DNA of 5,280 nucleotides from Pseudomonadota bacterium (lineage in GTDB: Bacteria > Desulfobacterota > Syntrophia > Syntrophales > JADFWA01). The notes beneath the pieces were generated by a model, which was given only the letters and a program-made list of their open reading frames with translations, ran no database searches and was not told the DNA's origin. The stretch spans positions 1 to 5,280 of the forward strand of contig JAUWQS010000148.1 in assembly GCA_030610915.1 (NCBI GenBank), written 5' to 3'. The position numbers and the translations under genes are program-made. Shown here in pieces: positions 1-5,249 of this stretch (its first letter is position 1; each line of letters starts with the position of its first letter).

Positions 1-62
1 AATGTATACTTTAAAAAGTCACAAATTGCGGTTTTCTCGGTGAGAGCATCAAGAGTTCATTA

Positions 63-119
63 GACAGGCGAGGACACCTGTCCTATCCCGCGGCAGGTCG
101 GGCGTCTCGCTCGACGGAG
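63..119. repeat. Degenerate REP pair (copy A of the compound repeat)
   Basis: Two hairpins face each other. The first is 63-82 (GACAGG / CCTGTC ends, one inner non-pair on the plus strand that reads as a T·G wobble on the minus strand). The second is 97-115 (GTCGGGCG, loop TCT, CGCTCGAC, with one G·T). The 24 bases at 96-119 match 341-364 with a single mismatch, so this is a second copy of the 248-364 element. The tetranucleotides at the hairpin feet are one change away from GTAG: ATAG on the minus strand (86-83) and GCAG on the plus strand (93-96). The ~70-base middle section of the other copy is almost entirely missing. I infer a decayed, internally deleted copy. Confidence 0.7.
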
Positions 120-166
120 CCATTCTTTATTGTATAAATTACTTGGTGGTCTCGTAAAAAGCTCCG
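115..166. repeat. CGGAGC/GCTCCG inverted repeat, 3' part of copy A
   Basis: CGGAGC (115-120) and GCTCCG (161-166) are exact reverse complements and enclose an AT-rich stretch with TTACTTGG at 139-146. The downstream copy at 360-414 has the same plan: CGGAGTGAC, TTACTTGG at 393-400, GTCACTCCG. The whole unit, REP pair plus this arm, is therefore duplicated. Confidence 0.55.
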
Positions 167-168
167 CT

Positions 169-186
169 ATGCCGACACGTCGGCAT
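169..186. repeat. Short perfect hairpin
   Basis: ATGCCGAC (169-176) is the exact reverse complement of GTCGGCAT (179-186), with two bases between. With a realistic four-base loop the stem is 7 bp. It lies between the two compound repeat copies. No U-tract follows on either strand, so a terminator role is not supported. Confidence 0.6.
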
Positions 187-247
187 TGTAATGGAAAGTA
201 ACTTGATTTTAATGCCAGGTTGCATTCATTTTTATAGCCAGTCGATA

Positions 248-270
248 GACAGGCGGGCCGCCTGTCCTAC
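248..270 (-). repeat. REP-like hairpin with 5' GTAG (minus orientation)
   Basis: GACAGGCGG (248-256) and CCGCCTGTC (258-266) form a perfect 9-bp dyad around one base, or an 8-bp stem with a 3-base loop. Read on the minus strand, GTAG (270-267) sits immediately 5' of the hairpin. A GTAG or GGAG tetranucleotide abutting an imperfect palindrome is the defining layout of REP sequences bound by RAYT (TnpA-REP) HUH transposases. The partner in opposite orientation is at 338-360. Confidence 0.65.
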
Positions 271-278
271 TATCCCCT

Positions 279-334
279 GGGTGCGAAGACGCCTACCCTG
301 TGTGGTGCAGGATGCAATGTTCTTCTGCCCCCAC
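279..334. repeat. Two hairpins linking the REP pair
   Basis: The first hairpin pairs GGGTGCG (279-285) with CGC plus ACCC (290-298), with loop AAGA and a two-base bulge. The second pairs GTGG (302-305) with CCAC (331-334) and GCAG (307-310) with CTGC (325-328), closing a 14-base loop. Together with the flanking REPs this gives four consecutive stem-loops in about 115 bases, as in a BIME spacer. Copy A lacks this section. Confidence 0.5.
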
Positions 335-337
335 GTA

Positions 338-360
338 GTAGGTCGGGCGTCTCGCCCGAC
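338..360 (+). repeat. REP-like hairpin with 5' GTAG (plus orientation)
   Basis: GTAG (338-341) directly precedes GTCGGGCG (342-349), loop TCT, and CGCCCGAC (353-360), a perfect 8-bp stem. Compared with the opposed hairpin at 248-266, two stem positions differ and both change as pairs (A-T to T-A, and A-T to G-C). The structure is kept while the sequence varies. Confidence 0.65.
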
Positions 361-414
361 GGAGTGACTTTTTGAGTGCGATTTCGCGTAAGTTACTTGG
401 AAGTCGTCACTCCG
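360..414. repeat. 9-bp inverted repeat, 3' part of copy B
   Basis: CGGAGTGAC (360-368) and GTCACTCCG (406-414) are exact reverse complements 37 bases apart. They start on the last base of the plus-oriented REP hairpin, and the right arm is shared with the next palindrome (406-507). TTACTTGG inside (393-400) matches copy A. Confidence 0.6.
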
Positions 415-507
415 GTGAAAGCCAGAGTCCGCAAGACCTGTAACTACCTGAAAATACTGGATTCCGGCTTGGCCGTCATCCGGGACTCCGATCCGGGACG
501 GAATGAC
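406..507. repeat. Imperfect palindromic element with a nested hairpin at 473-509
   Basis: The left arm GTCACTCCG (406-414) matches the reverse complement of CGGAATGAC (499-507) at 8 of 9 bases. AAGCCAGAGTCC (419-430) matches the reverse complement of GGATTCCGGCTT (459-470) at 10 of 12. The right arm appears to be interrupted by about 25 bases that contain CCGGGA twice. A nested stem pairs CCGTCATCCG (473-482) with CGG, a bulged A, and ATGACGG (499-509). It resembles the common 'GTCATTCCGG…' genomic palindromes by eye. It lies about 50-80 bases past the mnmE stop and could slow polymerase there, but no U-tract follows on the minus strand. Confidence 0.55.
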
Positions 508-557
508 GGGAAACGGTATTTTTGGACTTTTTACGACTCCATCACTATTACAGGTCA

Positions 558-1940
558 TCATTTCCCGATGCAAAAGCTTGAAAATATCCTGTCCAGCACA
601 TCTTCGTTTATTGTCTCTCCGACGATTTCACCAAGGCTTTCAAGGGATTCTCTGAGGTCAAGGGAGATAAATTCCGGAGATATGTCCTTGAGTATATTCT
701 CTCTGGCGCTTGAGAGAAGGCTTACAGCTTTTTCAAGAGCGGTCTGGTGCCGTAGATTCGTTATTATTATTTCTGATCTGTTATTATCCATGTTGCCACT
801 GATTGAGGAATAAATCTGCTCCTTAAGAGCAGAAATACCTTCTCCGTATTTTGCCGATACCCACAGGGGTTTGACACCCGGGAGCAGGTCATCAAGCTCC
901 TTGACACTCATTAGATGCGAAAGATCTGATTTGTTAATGATTAGAAGGCAATTACCGCATCTGTTTCTTTTAATTATCTCAATATCTTCCCACGTTAATT
1001 TTTCACTTCCGTCGAGAACTATAATAACCGCATCAGCCGCCGAGATTTTTTCCCGGACCAGTTCCATTCCCTCTTTTTCTATGATATCTCCGGCATCTCT
1101 TATCCCTGCCGTATCTGTAAGCCTTACCGGTACTCCTTTGATATTGATGGCTTCTTCTATATAATCTCTTGTTGTTCCCGGGACAGGGGTAACTATAGCC
1201 CGCTTTTCACCAAGGAGCATGTTCAATAAACTTGATTTCCCCACATTGGTTTTTCCGGTGATGACGGCGCTTGCGCCGTCCCTGTAGATTTTACCTTGAT
1301 GATAGGTGGAGAGAAGCTCCATCCCATCATCAATTATGGATTGAATTTCCATGGCAAGTTCGTGAGCAAGAGAAATTCCAGTATCATCATCTTCCGAAAA
1401 ATCTATGGATGCCTCAAGGATTGCAAGAATATCGACAATGGCCGACCTGATATCCCGTATCTTCTCTGAAAGGTTTCCCTTGAGCTGCATGACGGCAAGA
1501 CGCACCCCCCTGTCTGTCCCTGCCGTTATCATGTCGGCAACCGCCTCAGCCTGTGAGAGATCGAGACGATTGTTCAGAAAGGCTCTTTTTGTAAATTCTC
1601 CCGGTTCAGCAAGACGCGCCCCCGCCTTTATTACTTCGTTGAGGATGGCTTGCAGGATTACCGGACCGCCGTGACAGTTTATTTCCAGAACATCTTCTCC
1701 TGTATAGGAGTGAGGCTCCCTCATTAATGTGATCAGTACCTCATCGAGAACAGTATCCGTTTGGGGTGATACAATATCTCCGTGGTATAGGTGGTGGGTC
1801 TTGAAGCGGCCAGTGTGTTTCCCTGACCTGAACAGCAGAGAACAAATTTCTTCAGAGCCCGGCCCGCTTACTCTTATTATCCCAATCCCGCCGGCGCCAA
1901 ACGGCGTGGCTATTGCGGCTATGGTGTCTTTCAGTCCCAC
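558..1940 (-). CDS. mnmE: tRNA uridine-5-carboxymethylaminomethyl(34) synthesis GTPase MnmE
   Basis: MnmE (TrmE) is a cytosolic, K+-dependent GTPase. With MnmG it installs the (carboxymethyl)aminomethyl group on wobble U34 of certain tRNAs, using a methylene-THF-derived carbon. The 460 residues match the usual length. The N-terminal folate-binding domain shows GAGGIGIIRVSGP (15-27) and PHSYTGEDVLEINCHGG (76-92), followed by a helical domain with PGEFTKRAFLNNRLDLSQAEA (113-133). The inserted G domain has G1 GKTNVGKS (229-236), GTTRD (255-259), DTAG (276-279), NKSD (336-339) and SAK (362-364). Glu288 aligns with the E. coli catalytic Glu282. The C-terminus is the conserved CIGK with Cys457. The start is GTG, whose first ten bases overlap the jag stop; a weak GGAAAAGA lies just upstream, so translational coupling to jag is likely. 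It is the last gene of the cluster here; mnmG is not adjacent. Confidence 0.97.
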   Translation of the reverse strand: MGLKDTIAAIATPFGAGGIGIIRVSGPGSEEICSLLFRSGKHTGRFKTHHLYHGDIVSPQTDTVLDEVLITLMREPHSYTGEDVLEINCHGGPVILQAILNEVIKAGARLAEPGEFTKRAFLNNRLDLSQAEAVADMITAGTDRGVRLAVMQLKGNLSEKIRDIRSAIVDILAILEASIDFSEDDDTGISLAHELAMEIQSIIDDGMELLSTYHQGKIYRDGASAVITGKTNVGKSSLLNMLLGEKRAIVTPVPGTTRDYIEEAINIKGVPVRLTDTAGIRDAGDIIEKEGMELVREKISAADAVIIVLDGSEKLTWEDIEIIKRNRCGNCLLIINKSDLSHLMSVKELDDLLPGVKPLWVSAKYGEGISALKEQIYSSISGNMDNNRSEIIITNLRHQTALEKAVSLLSSARENILKDISPEFISLDLRESLESLGEIVGETINEDVLDRIFSSFCIGK

Positions 1941-2632
1941 TCTTTTCCGGCCGGCAGTATAACGATCTTTCTGTATGCCCCTTCTCCCTTGCTTCTTGTG
2001 ATTAGAGATTTATCAGTTTGGAGAGCCGTGTGAATTATTCTCCGGTCATGGGAACTGAGGTTGCTGACAGTAACAGGCTTGTTTGTTGCTTTGACTTTCC
2101 TGCTCAGTTTCTCTGCCAGCGCGGATAGCGACTCGGTTTTTCTCTTTCTGTACTCTTCGGTATCTATTACGATTCTTTTTCTGTCTTTGCCATGTTTGTT
2201 GGCAGTGATGTTCACAATAGTCTGTATGGCGTCAAGGGTTTGACCTTTTTTCCCTATAAGCAGCCCATTGCCGTCGCCCTTTATTTTGAGAGTAATAAAT
2301 TCCGGTGTCTCATCAACTGTAACAGGAAAATCCAACTGCATTCGCGCCAGTATGTCTTCGGTAATCTTTTTGGCTCTCGCTGCCACGGTTTCACCTGAAA
2401 CCGCAGAAACGTCCTGCAGTGCATCTCTGCCGCCGGCAGGTTCCCCCACACCTGTTATTGACATTATACTGGCTCTAATTCGGGCTTTTTTGGATCCTAT
2501 AAGGCCGAGAAAGCCGGAAGAGCCTTCTGAAATTATCTCTAAATTCAGTTTTTCTCTCGGCGCGTTCAATTCCTTGCAGGCATTTTCGATGGCATCATCG
2601 ACGGTCTTTCCTTCAATTTCCAGGATATTCAT
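1931..2632 (-). CDS. jag: Jag/KhpB family RNA-binding protein (Jag-N, KH, R3H)
   Basis: This is a single-stranded-RNA-binding protein of the Jag (SpoIIIJ-associated, also KhpB/EloR) family. In Firmicutes it partners with KhpA and influences cell elongation; its role in Gram-negative bacteria is poorly defined. The 233 residues carry the Jag-N domain (about 1-55, with GFLGLIG at 40-46), a linker of about 55-85 rich in small residues, a type II KH domain (about 86-160) with the GxxG loop in LLIGKKG (124-130), and an R3H domain (about 165-229) with SSHDRRIIH (193-201, Arg197-x3-His201) and SKGEGAYRKIVILP (214-227). The ATG is preceded by GAGGT at 7 bases. The gene starts 15 bases after the yidC stop, and its TGA lies inside the first codons of mnmE. 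The yidC–jag pairing is typical of Desulfobacterota and Firmicutes and absent from E. coli. Confidence 0.95.
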   Translation of the reverse strand: MNILEIEGKTVDDAIENACKELNAPREKLNLEIISEGSSGFLGLIGSKKARIRASIMSITGVGEPAGGRDALQDVSAVSGETVAARAKKITEDILARMQLDFPVTVDETPEFITLKIKGDGNGLLIGKKGQTLDAIQTIVNITANKHGKDRKRIVIDTEEYRKRKTESLSALAEKLSRKVKATNKPVTVSNLSSHDRRIIHTALQTDKSLITRSKGEGAYRKIVILPAGKEWD

Positions 2633-2639
2633 AGTGGTT

Positions 2640-2644
2640 ACCTC
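2640..2644 (-). promoter_or_regulatory. Ribosome binding site of jag
   Basis: GAGGT on the minus strand, seven bases before the jag ATG. It lies in the 15-base gap after the yidC stop, which supports this start and coupled translation with yidC. Confidence 0.7.
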
Positions 2645-2647
2645 ATC

Positions 2648-4243
2648 TTAAGATGGTTGTTTGTTTATGTAATATTGCTGACCGATGCTAAGGATATTGT
2701 TGAATAACCAATAGATTACCAGCCCAGACGGAAAATTTAAAAACATGAAGGTAAAGATCACCGGCATCCAGAGCATCATCTTTTGCTGCATGGAATCTCC
2801 CATCTGGGGAGTCATCTTCTGTTGCAGGAACATGGTGCCGCCCATAATAATCGGCGTTATATAATAGGGGTCTTTTGCCGATAGATCCTGAATCCACCAG
2901 AAGAAAGGTGAGTGGCGAAGTTCTATTGAGTAGAGCAGAGTCTTATACAGACCAAAGAAGACAGGAATCTGGATCAGCATAGGCAGACACCCGCCCAGGG
3001 GGTTTACCTTGTGCTTCTTGTATAATCCCATCGTTTCCTGGTTAAGTTTTGCCTTGTCATCCTTGTATTTTTCCCTGAGCTTGAGCATCAATGGCTGAAG
3101 ATTTTGCATCTGCTTCATTGATTTGTAACTTTTATTGCCAAGAGGCCAGAAGGCAATCTTTATAAGGGTGGTTAGAATGATAATGGCTATGCCATAGTTA
3201 TGAACATATTGATATAAAAATTTGAGCGCTACCAACAGGGGCAAGGCCAGCCATTTTATCCAGTCACCGAAGTCGATGGAGTTTTCGAGTCCAACGCCTT
3301 CCGCCTTGAGAATGTTATAGTCCTTGGGCCCGAGATAGAAAGAATAATTAAAGGATCCTGACTGTCCGGGAGGAATCAGAATTTTCGGGCCTTCCAGACT
3401 CAGGGAGACGAGGTTTCCTGAATCCTTAAAAAGGACAAGGCCGGTTAATGATGGTTTTTGGGGTATCATTGAAGCAATAAAATATTTGTCCTCAAACCCT
3501 ACCCAGGATACATCCGGCCCCATGAACTTCTTCGTTGCCAGTTTTTTAACTTTCTCACGGTAAATGCTGTTTTTGACAAAAGAAATTGGACCATTATGGC
3601 TATACCTGCTTATTTCTGCTTCGGGATCAACAAATTGATTCCAACTGAGAAGCGCCTTTTCACTGAGGGTACGCGGGGAAAGATTGTAAACTCTTACCTC
3701 GAGATCAAGGGAATACTTTTCCGGATAGAACGTAAAGATTTTTTCTATCTTTATCTTTTCCGGGTATGATCGGCTGAATGTCAGTTTCCGGTAATTCTCT
3801 GCTCTTGTAAGACCCGCAGCCTCCTCATTCGCCTCATAAATTTCATTACGAGGGATGCTTATACTTGAATCGGGAAAAGTTACGGCAAGAGGATATCCCA
3901 TACCATCTGAAACATTAACCAATTCGATAGGGTCGGAATTTCTATCAAGGGTTTTACGATAATCTTTCAGCTTAAAAGACTTCAGCGTCCCTCCGACAGT
4001 GGTAAAGACGGCGGTATAAAAATCCCCTTCGACCGTGATGTCCCTGCCACTTATCGCTTCCTGATTGGGAGGCATAGTTTCGGTTAAAATCTCCGGCCCC
4101 TCCAATGTTTTTCTGCTCTCCGATTCGACTGCAATCTTCTTTTCTATTGGCTGTTGTGGTGGCAGCGGTTTTACAAAATAGTATTGATAAACTAAAACCA
4201 CAATAAAAGACAGGACGATGGCAGCAAGTGTCCTAATGCCCAT
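2648..4243 (-). CDS. yidC: Membrane protein insertase YidC (Gram-negative type)
   Basis: YidC is an inner-membrane insertase that places proteins in the bilayer alone or with SecYEG. At 531 residues it has the Gram-negative architecture. An N-terminal transmembrane anchor (about 5-24) is followed by a Pro/Glu-rich linker and a periplasmic β-rich P1 domain (about 68-305, with FSRSYPEKIKIEKIFTFYP at 156-174). The core insertase (about 328-525) has membrane segments near 330-348, 350-368, 418-440, 459-475 and 490-520. The cytoplasmic hairpin begins NKSYKSMKQMQNLQP (370-384), and the family signatures KVNPLGGCLPMLIQIPVF (412-429), DLSAKDPYYI (453-462) and FPSGLVIYW (504-512) are clear. The groove residue that is Arg366 in E. 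coli aligns with Lys362 here. The ATG has a strong GGAGGA ribosome site. It lies downstream of yidD and is followed closely by jag. Confidence 0.97.
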   Translation of the reverse strand: MGIRTLAAIVLSFIVVLVYQYYFVKPLPPQQPIEKKIAVESESRKTLEGPEILTETMPPNQEAISGRDITVEGDFYTAVFTTVGGTLKSFKLKDYRKTLDRNSDPIELVNVSDGMGYPLAVTFPDSSISIPRNEIYEANEEAAGLTRAENYRKLTFSRSYPEKIKIEKIFTFYPEKYSLDLEVRVYNLSPRTLSEKALLSWNQFVDPEAEISRYSHNGPISFVKNSIYREKVKKLATKKFMGPDVSWVGFEDKYFIASMIPQKPSLTGLVLFKDSGNLVSLSLEGPKILIPPGQSGSFNYSFYLGPKDYNILKAEGVGLENSIDFGDWIKWLALPLLVALKFLYQYVHNYGIAIIILTTLIKIAFWPLGNKSYKSMKQMQNLQPLMLKLREKYKDDKAKLNQETMGLYKKHKVNPLGGCLPMLIQIPVFFGLYKTLLYSIELRHSPFFWWIQDLSAKDPYYITPIIMGGTMFLQQKMTPQMGDSMQQKMMLWMPVIFTFMFLNFPSGLVIYWLFNNILSIGQQYYINKQPS

Positions 4244-4247
4244 TTAA

Positions 4248-4254
4248 TTCCTCC
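4248..4254 (-). promoter_or_regulatory. Ribosome binding site of yidC
   Basis: GGAGGAA on the minus strand, with four bases between it and the yidC ATG. It is the strongest Shine-Dalgarno in the window and sits just outside the heptamer palindrome, so it should stay accessible when that hairpin forms. Confidence 0.8.
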
Positions 4255-4261
4255 AGGTTCT

Positions 4262-4326
4262 TCGAGTTTCGAATTACGGGTTACGGGTTCGAAAAAACAA
4301 CCCGTAACTCGAAACCCGAAACTCGT
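4262..4326. repeat. Palindrome made of 4 + 4 heptamers
   Basis: Four head-to-tail heptamers on the plus strand (TCGAGTT, TCGAATT, ACGGGTT, ACGGGTT; 4262-4289) are followed by a 9-base spacer CGAAAAAAC and four reverse-complement heptamers (AACCCGT, AACTCGA, AACCCGA, AACTCGT; 4299-4326). The inner GTTACGGGTT / AACCCGTAAC stem (4280-4289 with 4299-4308) is perfect over 10 bp. Pairing continues with a few mismatches to CGAGTTTCG / CGAAACTCG at the base. It fills the yidD–yidC gap, starting 2 bases past the yidD stop. In mRNA it would form a long hairpin before the yidC ribosome site. No U-tract follows, so it does not look like a terminator. Confidence 0.75.
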
Positions 4327-4328
4327 AA

Positions 4329-4541
4329 CTATTTTACAGGGTCGTAGCCGCCAGGATTCAGGGGATGGCACCGGAGTACACGAAGCAAGCCTAAAAACAG
4401 CCCTTTAAATGGGCCGTAGCGTCTTATGGCTATGATCGCATATTCGGAACATGTTGGATAAAAGCGGCAACATCGGGGAAAGAAAGGTGATATGAATATC
4501 TGGTAAGACCTGATAAAACCTATAAACAGCCTTCTTGACAT
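4329..4541 (-). CDS. yidD: Membrane protein insertion efficiency factor YidD
   Basis: YidD is a small inner-membrane-associated protein that helps YidC-dependent insertion. With the ATG at 4541 it has 70 residues, typical of the family. An amphipathic/hydrophobic N-terminus ([18 protein letters not shown], 5-22) precedes the signature [20 protein letters not shown] (24-43) and the C-terminal [17 protein letters not shown] (54-70), with its conserved cysteines. A GTG at 4553 in the same frame would add four residues (MLAH). I prefer the ATG because the alignable family core starts there; neither start has a clear Shine-Dalgarno. It is flanked by repeats on both sides: the palindromic insertion upstream and the heptamer palindrome downstream. 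Confidence 0.93.
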   Translation of the reverse strand: MSRRLFIGFIRSYQIFISPFFPRCCRFYPTCSEYAIIAIRRYGPFKGLFLGLLRVLRCHPLNPGGYDPVK

Positions 4542-4560
4542 ATGCGCAAGCACTCACTAA

Positions 4561-4703
4561 TGAGGCTGCCCGAGAATGGCTATTTTCCGCAATCTCTGCG
4601 TCAGGTTCAGATTTTAATCCTCAAAATACGGAAGTGTATTCCTGCGGTTAAAATCTTCGCCTTCCTTGACCTTGCAAAAAATTTCTCACTCTCGAACAGC
4701 CTC
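4561..4703. mobile_element. MITE-like palindromic element between rnpA and yidD
   Basis: GAGGCTG (4562-4568) and CAGCCTC (4697-4703) are exact terminal inverted repeats. The arms stay complementary inwards with mismatches: CGAGA, ATTTT and GCAA blocks, then AGATTTTAA (4609-4617) with TTAAAATCT (4648-4656), and finally AATAC (4625-4629) with GTATT (4636-4640) around a six-base centre. CTAA occurs at 4557-4560 and 4704-4707, a possible 4-bp target duplication. There is no open frame of note inside, so any mobilisation would be in trans. Removing the element plus one CTAA would shorten the rnpA–yidD gap from 170 to 23 bases, close to normal for this operon. Confidence 0.65.
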
Positions 4704-4711
4704 CTAAGGCA

Positions 4712-5059
4712 TCAAGCATCGACTTTCACTATTAAGGGAACTTCAAGTTCCCTGCACAGATCTTGATACTTGAGAGATGATATATTTTTTTTCGCGATTA
4801 TCACTATGTCTTGTGAAGCAGGAAATCTGTCCTTATTCAATCTGAAAAACTCTCTCAGGACACGCTTAATCCTATTCCTTTTTACAGAGTTACCCACCTT
4901 TTTTGAGACCGTCAATCCGAGCCGCCTTATTCCTGACCTGTTATGGCACAATATTACAGTAAAACTCTTCGAATTGACCCGTACCCCGTTTTGGTATATT
5001 TTTAAATAATCTCTCCGTTTTAGAATTCTCTCACTCTTGCCAAAAGTCCGCCTTGCCAT
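4712..5059 (-). CDS. rnpA: Ribonuclease P protein component
   Basis: RnpA is the basic protein subunit of RNase P. It binds the catalytic RNA and helps recognise the pre-tRNA 5' leader during 5' maturation. The 115 residues match the family length. The N-terminus TFGKSERILKRRDYLKIYQNG (5-25) is the usual opening, followed by FTVILC (33-38) and RRLGLTVSKKVGNSVKRNRIKRVLRE (45-70), which contains the RNR signature that contacts the RNA. The end, DIVIIAKKNISSLKYQDLCRELE (84-106), is the typical final strand and helix. The ATG was chosen by alignment to the family start. The sequence just before it is C-rich with no Shine-Dalgarno, which is unusual. The 190-bp gap to rpmH is longer than the near-contiguous spacing common in this operon, and its far part is occupied by an inverted repeat. 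Confidence 0.96.
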   Translation of the reverse strand: MARRTFGKSERILKRRDYLKIYQNGVRVNSKSFTVILCHNRSGIRRLGLTVSKKVGNSVKRNRIKRVLREFFRLNKDRFPASQDIVIIAKKNISSLKYQDLCRELEVPLIVKVDA

Positions 5060-5160
5060 TTTTCGGGGGTTGGGTCCATCACACCCTGACCATACAATTT
5101 TTCAAATGAACTACCACGCCGCGGGGGAATTAAACCCTACGGACTTCGCATCACCCTTTA

Positions 5161-5228
5161 AATTAGCCGCGGATACACGCAGATAGGACAAAAAAATAAA
5201 ATTAATCCGCGTCCATCAGCGGCTAATT
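5161..5228. repeat. Inverted repeat in the rpmH–rnpA gap
   Basis: AATTAGCCGC (5161-5170) and GCGGCTAATT (5219-5228) are exact 10-bp reverse complements. The interior adds GCGGAT (5169-5174) with ATCCGC (5205-5210) around an A-rich centre. It resembles the widespread 'TTAGCCGCGGAT…ATCCGCG…GCGGCTAA' type of intergenic palindrome, which I recognise by pattern only. It begins 21 bases downstream of the rpmH stop on the transcribed strand. Without a clear U-run it is not a good intrinsic terminator. The rest of the gap (5060-5160) shows nothing I can assign. Confidence 0.6.
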
Positions 5229-5249
5229 CAACGTCTCGAAATCTGTGGA

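Larger units (their letters stand above)
1..557. other. Non-coding, repeat-rich region downstream of mnmE
   Basis: No convincing gene lies in this stretch. The open frames that cross it run through palindromes and into the 3' end of mnmE, and their translations resemble no protein I recognise. It holds two copies of a compound REP-like repeat (about 61-166 and 246-414), a short hairpin at 169-186, and an imperfect inverted repeat at 406-507 with a nested hairpin at 473-509. The stretch 145-165 is also roughly the reverse complement of 524-544 (shared core GTAAAAAG / CTTTTTAC), which suggests an outer repeat boundary. The first 60 bases show nothing I can name. No mnmG, rsmG or parA follows mnmE inside the window. 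Confidence 0.8.

Noticed and set aside
1..414. CRISPR array from the repeated GTCGGGCG-type hairpins
   Set aside because: There are only two copies with a 245-base offset, irregular content between them and strong internal palindromes. There is no regular repeat-spacer pattern.
473..509. Intrinsic terminator for the operon after mnmE
   Set aside because: The stem is good, but no U-tract follows on the minus strand and the hairpin is better explained as part of the 406-507 repeat. The true transcript end cannot be placed.
232..573. 113-codon minus-strand open frame downstream of mnmE
   Set aside because: It runs through REP hairpins and inverted repeats, overlaps the 3' end of mnmE, and its translation has no recognisable domain or ribosome site.
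376..813. 145-codon plus-strand open frame
   Set aside because: It starts inside a palindrome, and more than half is antisense to mnmE. The translation is low-complexity Ser/Leu/Arg, typical of a shadow frame.
4542..4553. GTG start of yidD adding MLAH
   Set aside because: No ribosome site supports it, and the family core aligns from the ATG at 4541. It cannot be fully excluded.
4542..4711. Small RNA or small gene between rnpA and yidD
   Set aside because: Terminal inverted repeats and arm-to-arm complementarity across the full length fit a mobile palindrome better. No open frame with a start and ribosome site is present.
5075..5110. Promoter for rnpA (TTTGAA, 17 bases, TGTGAT on the minus strand)
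   Set aside because: The -10 match is poor and the spacing alone is weak evidence in an AT-moderate gap.
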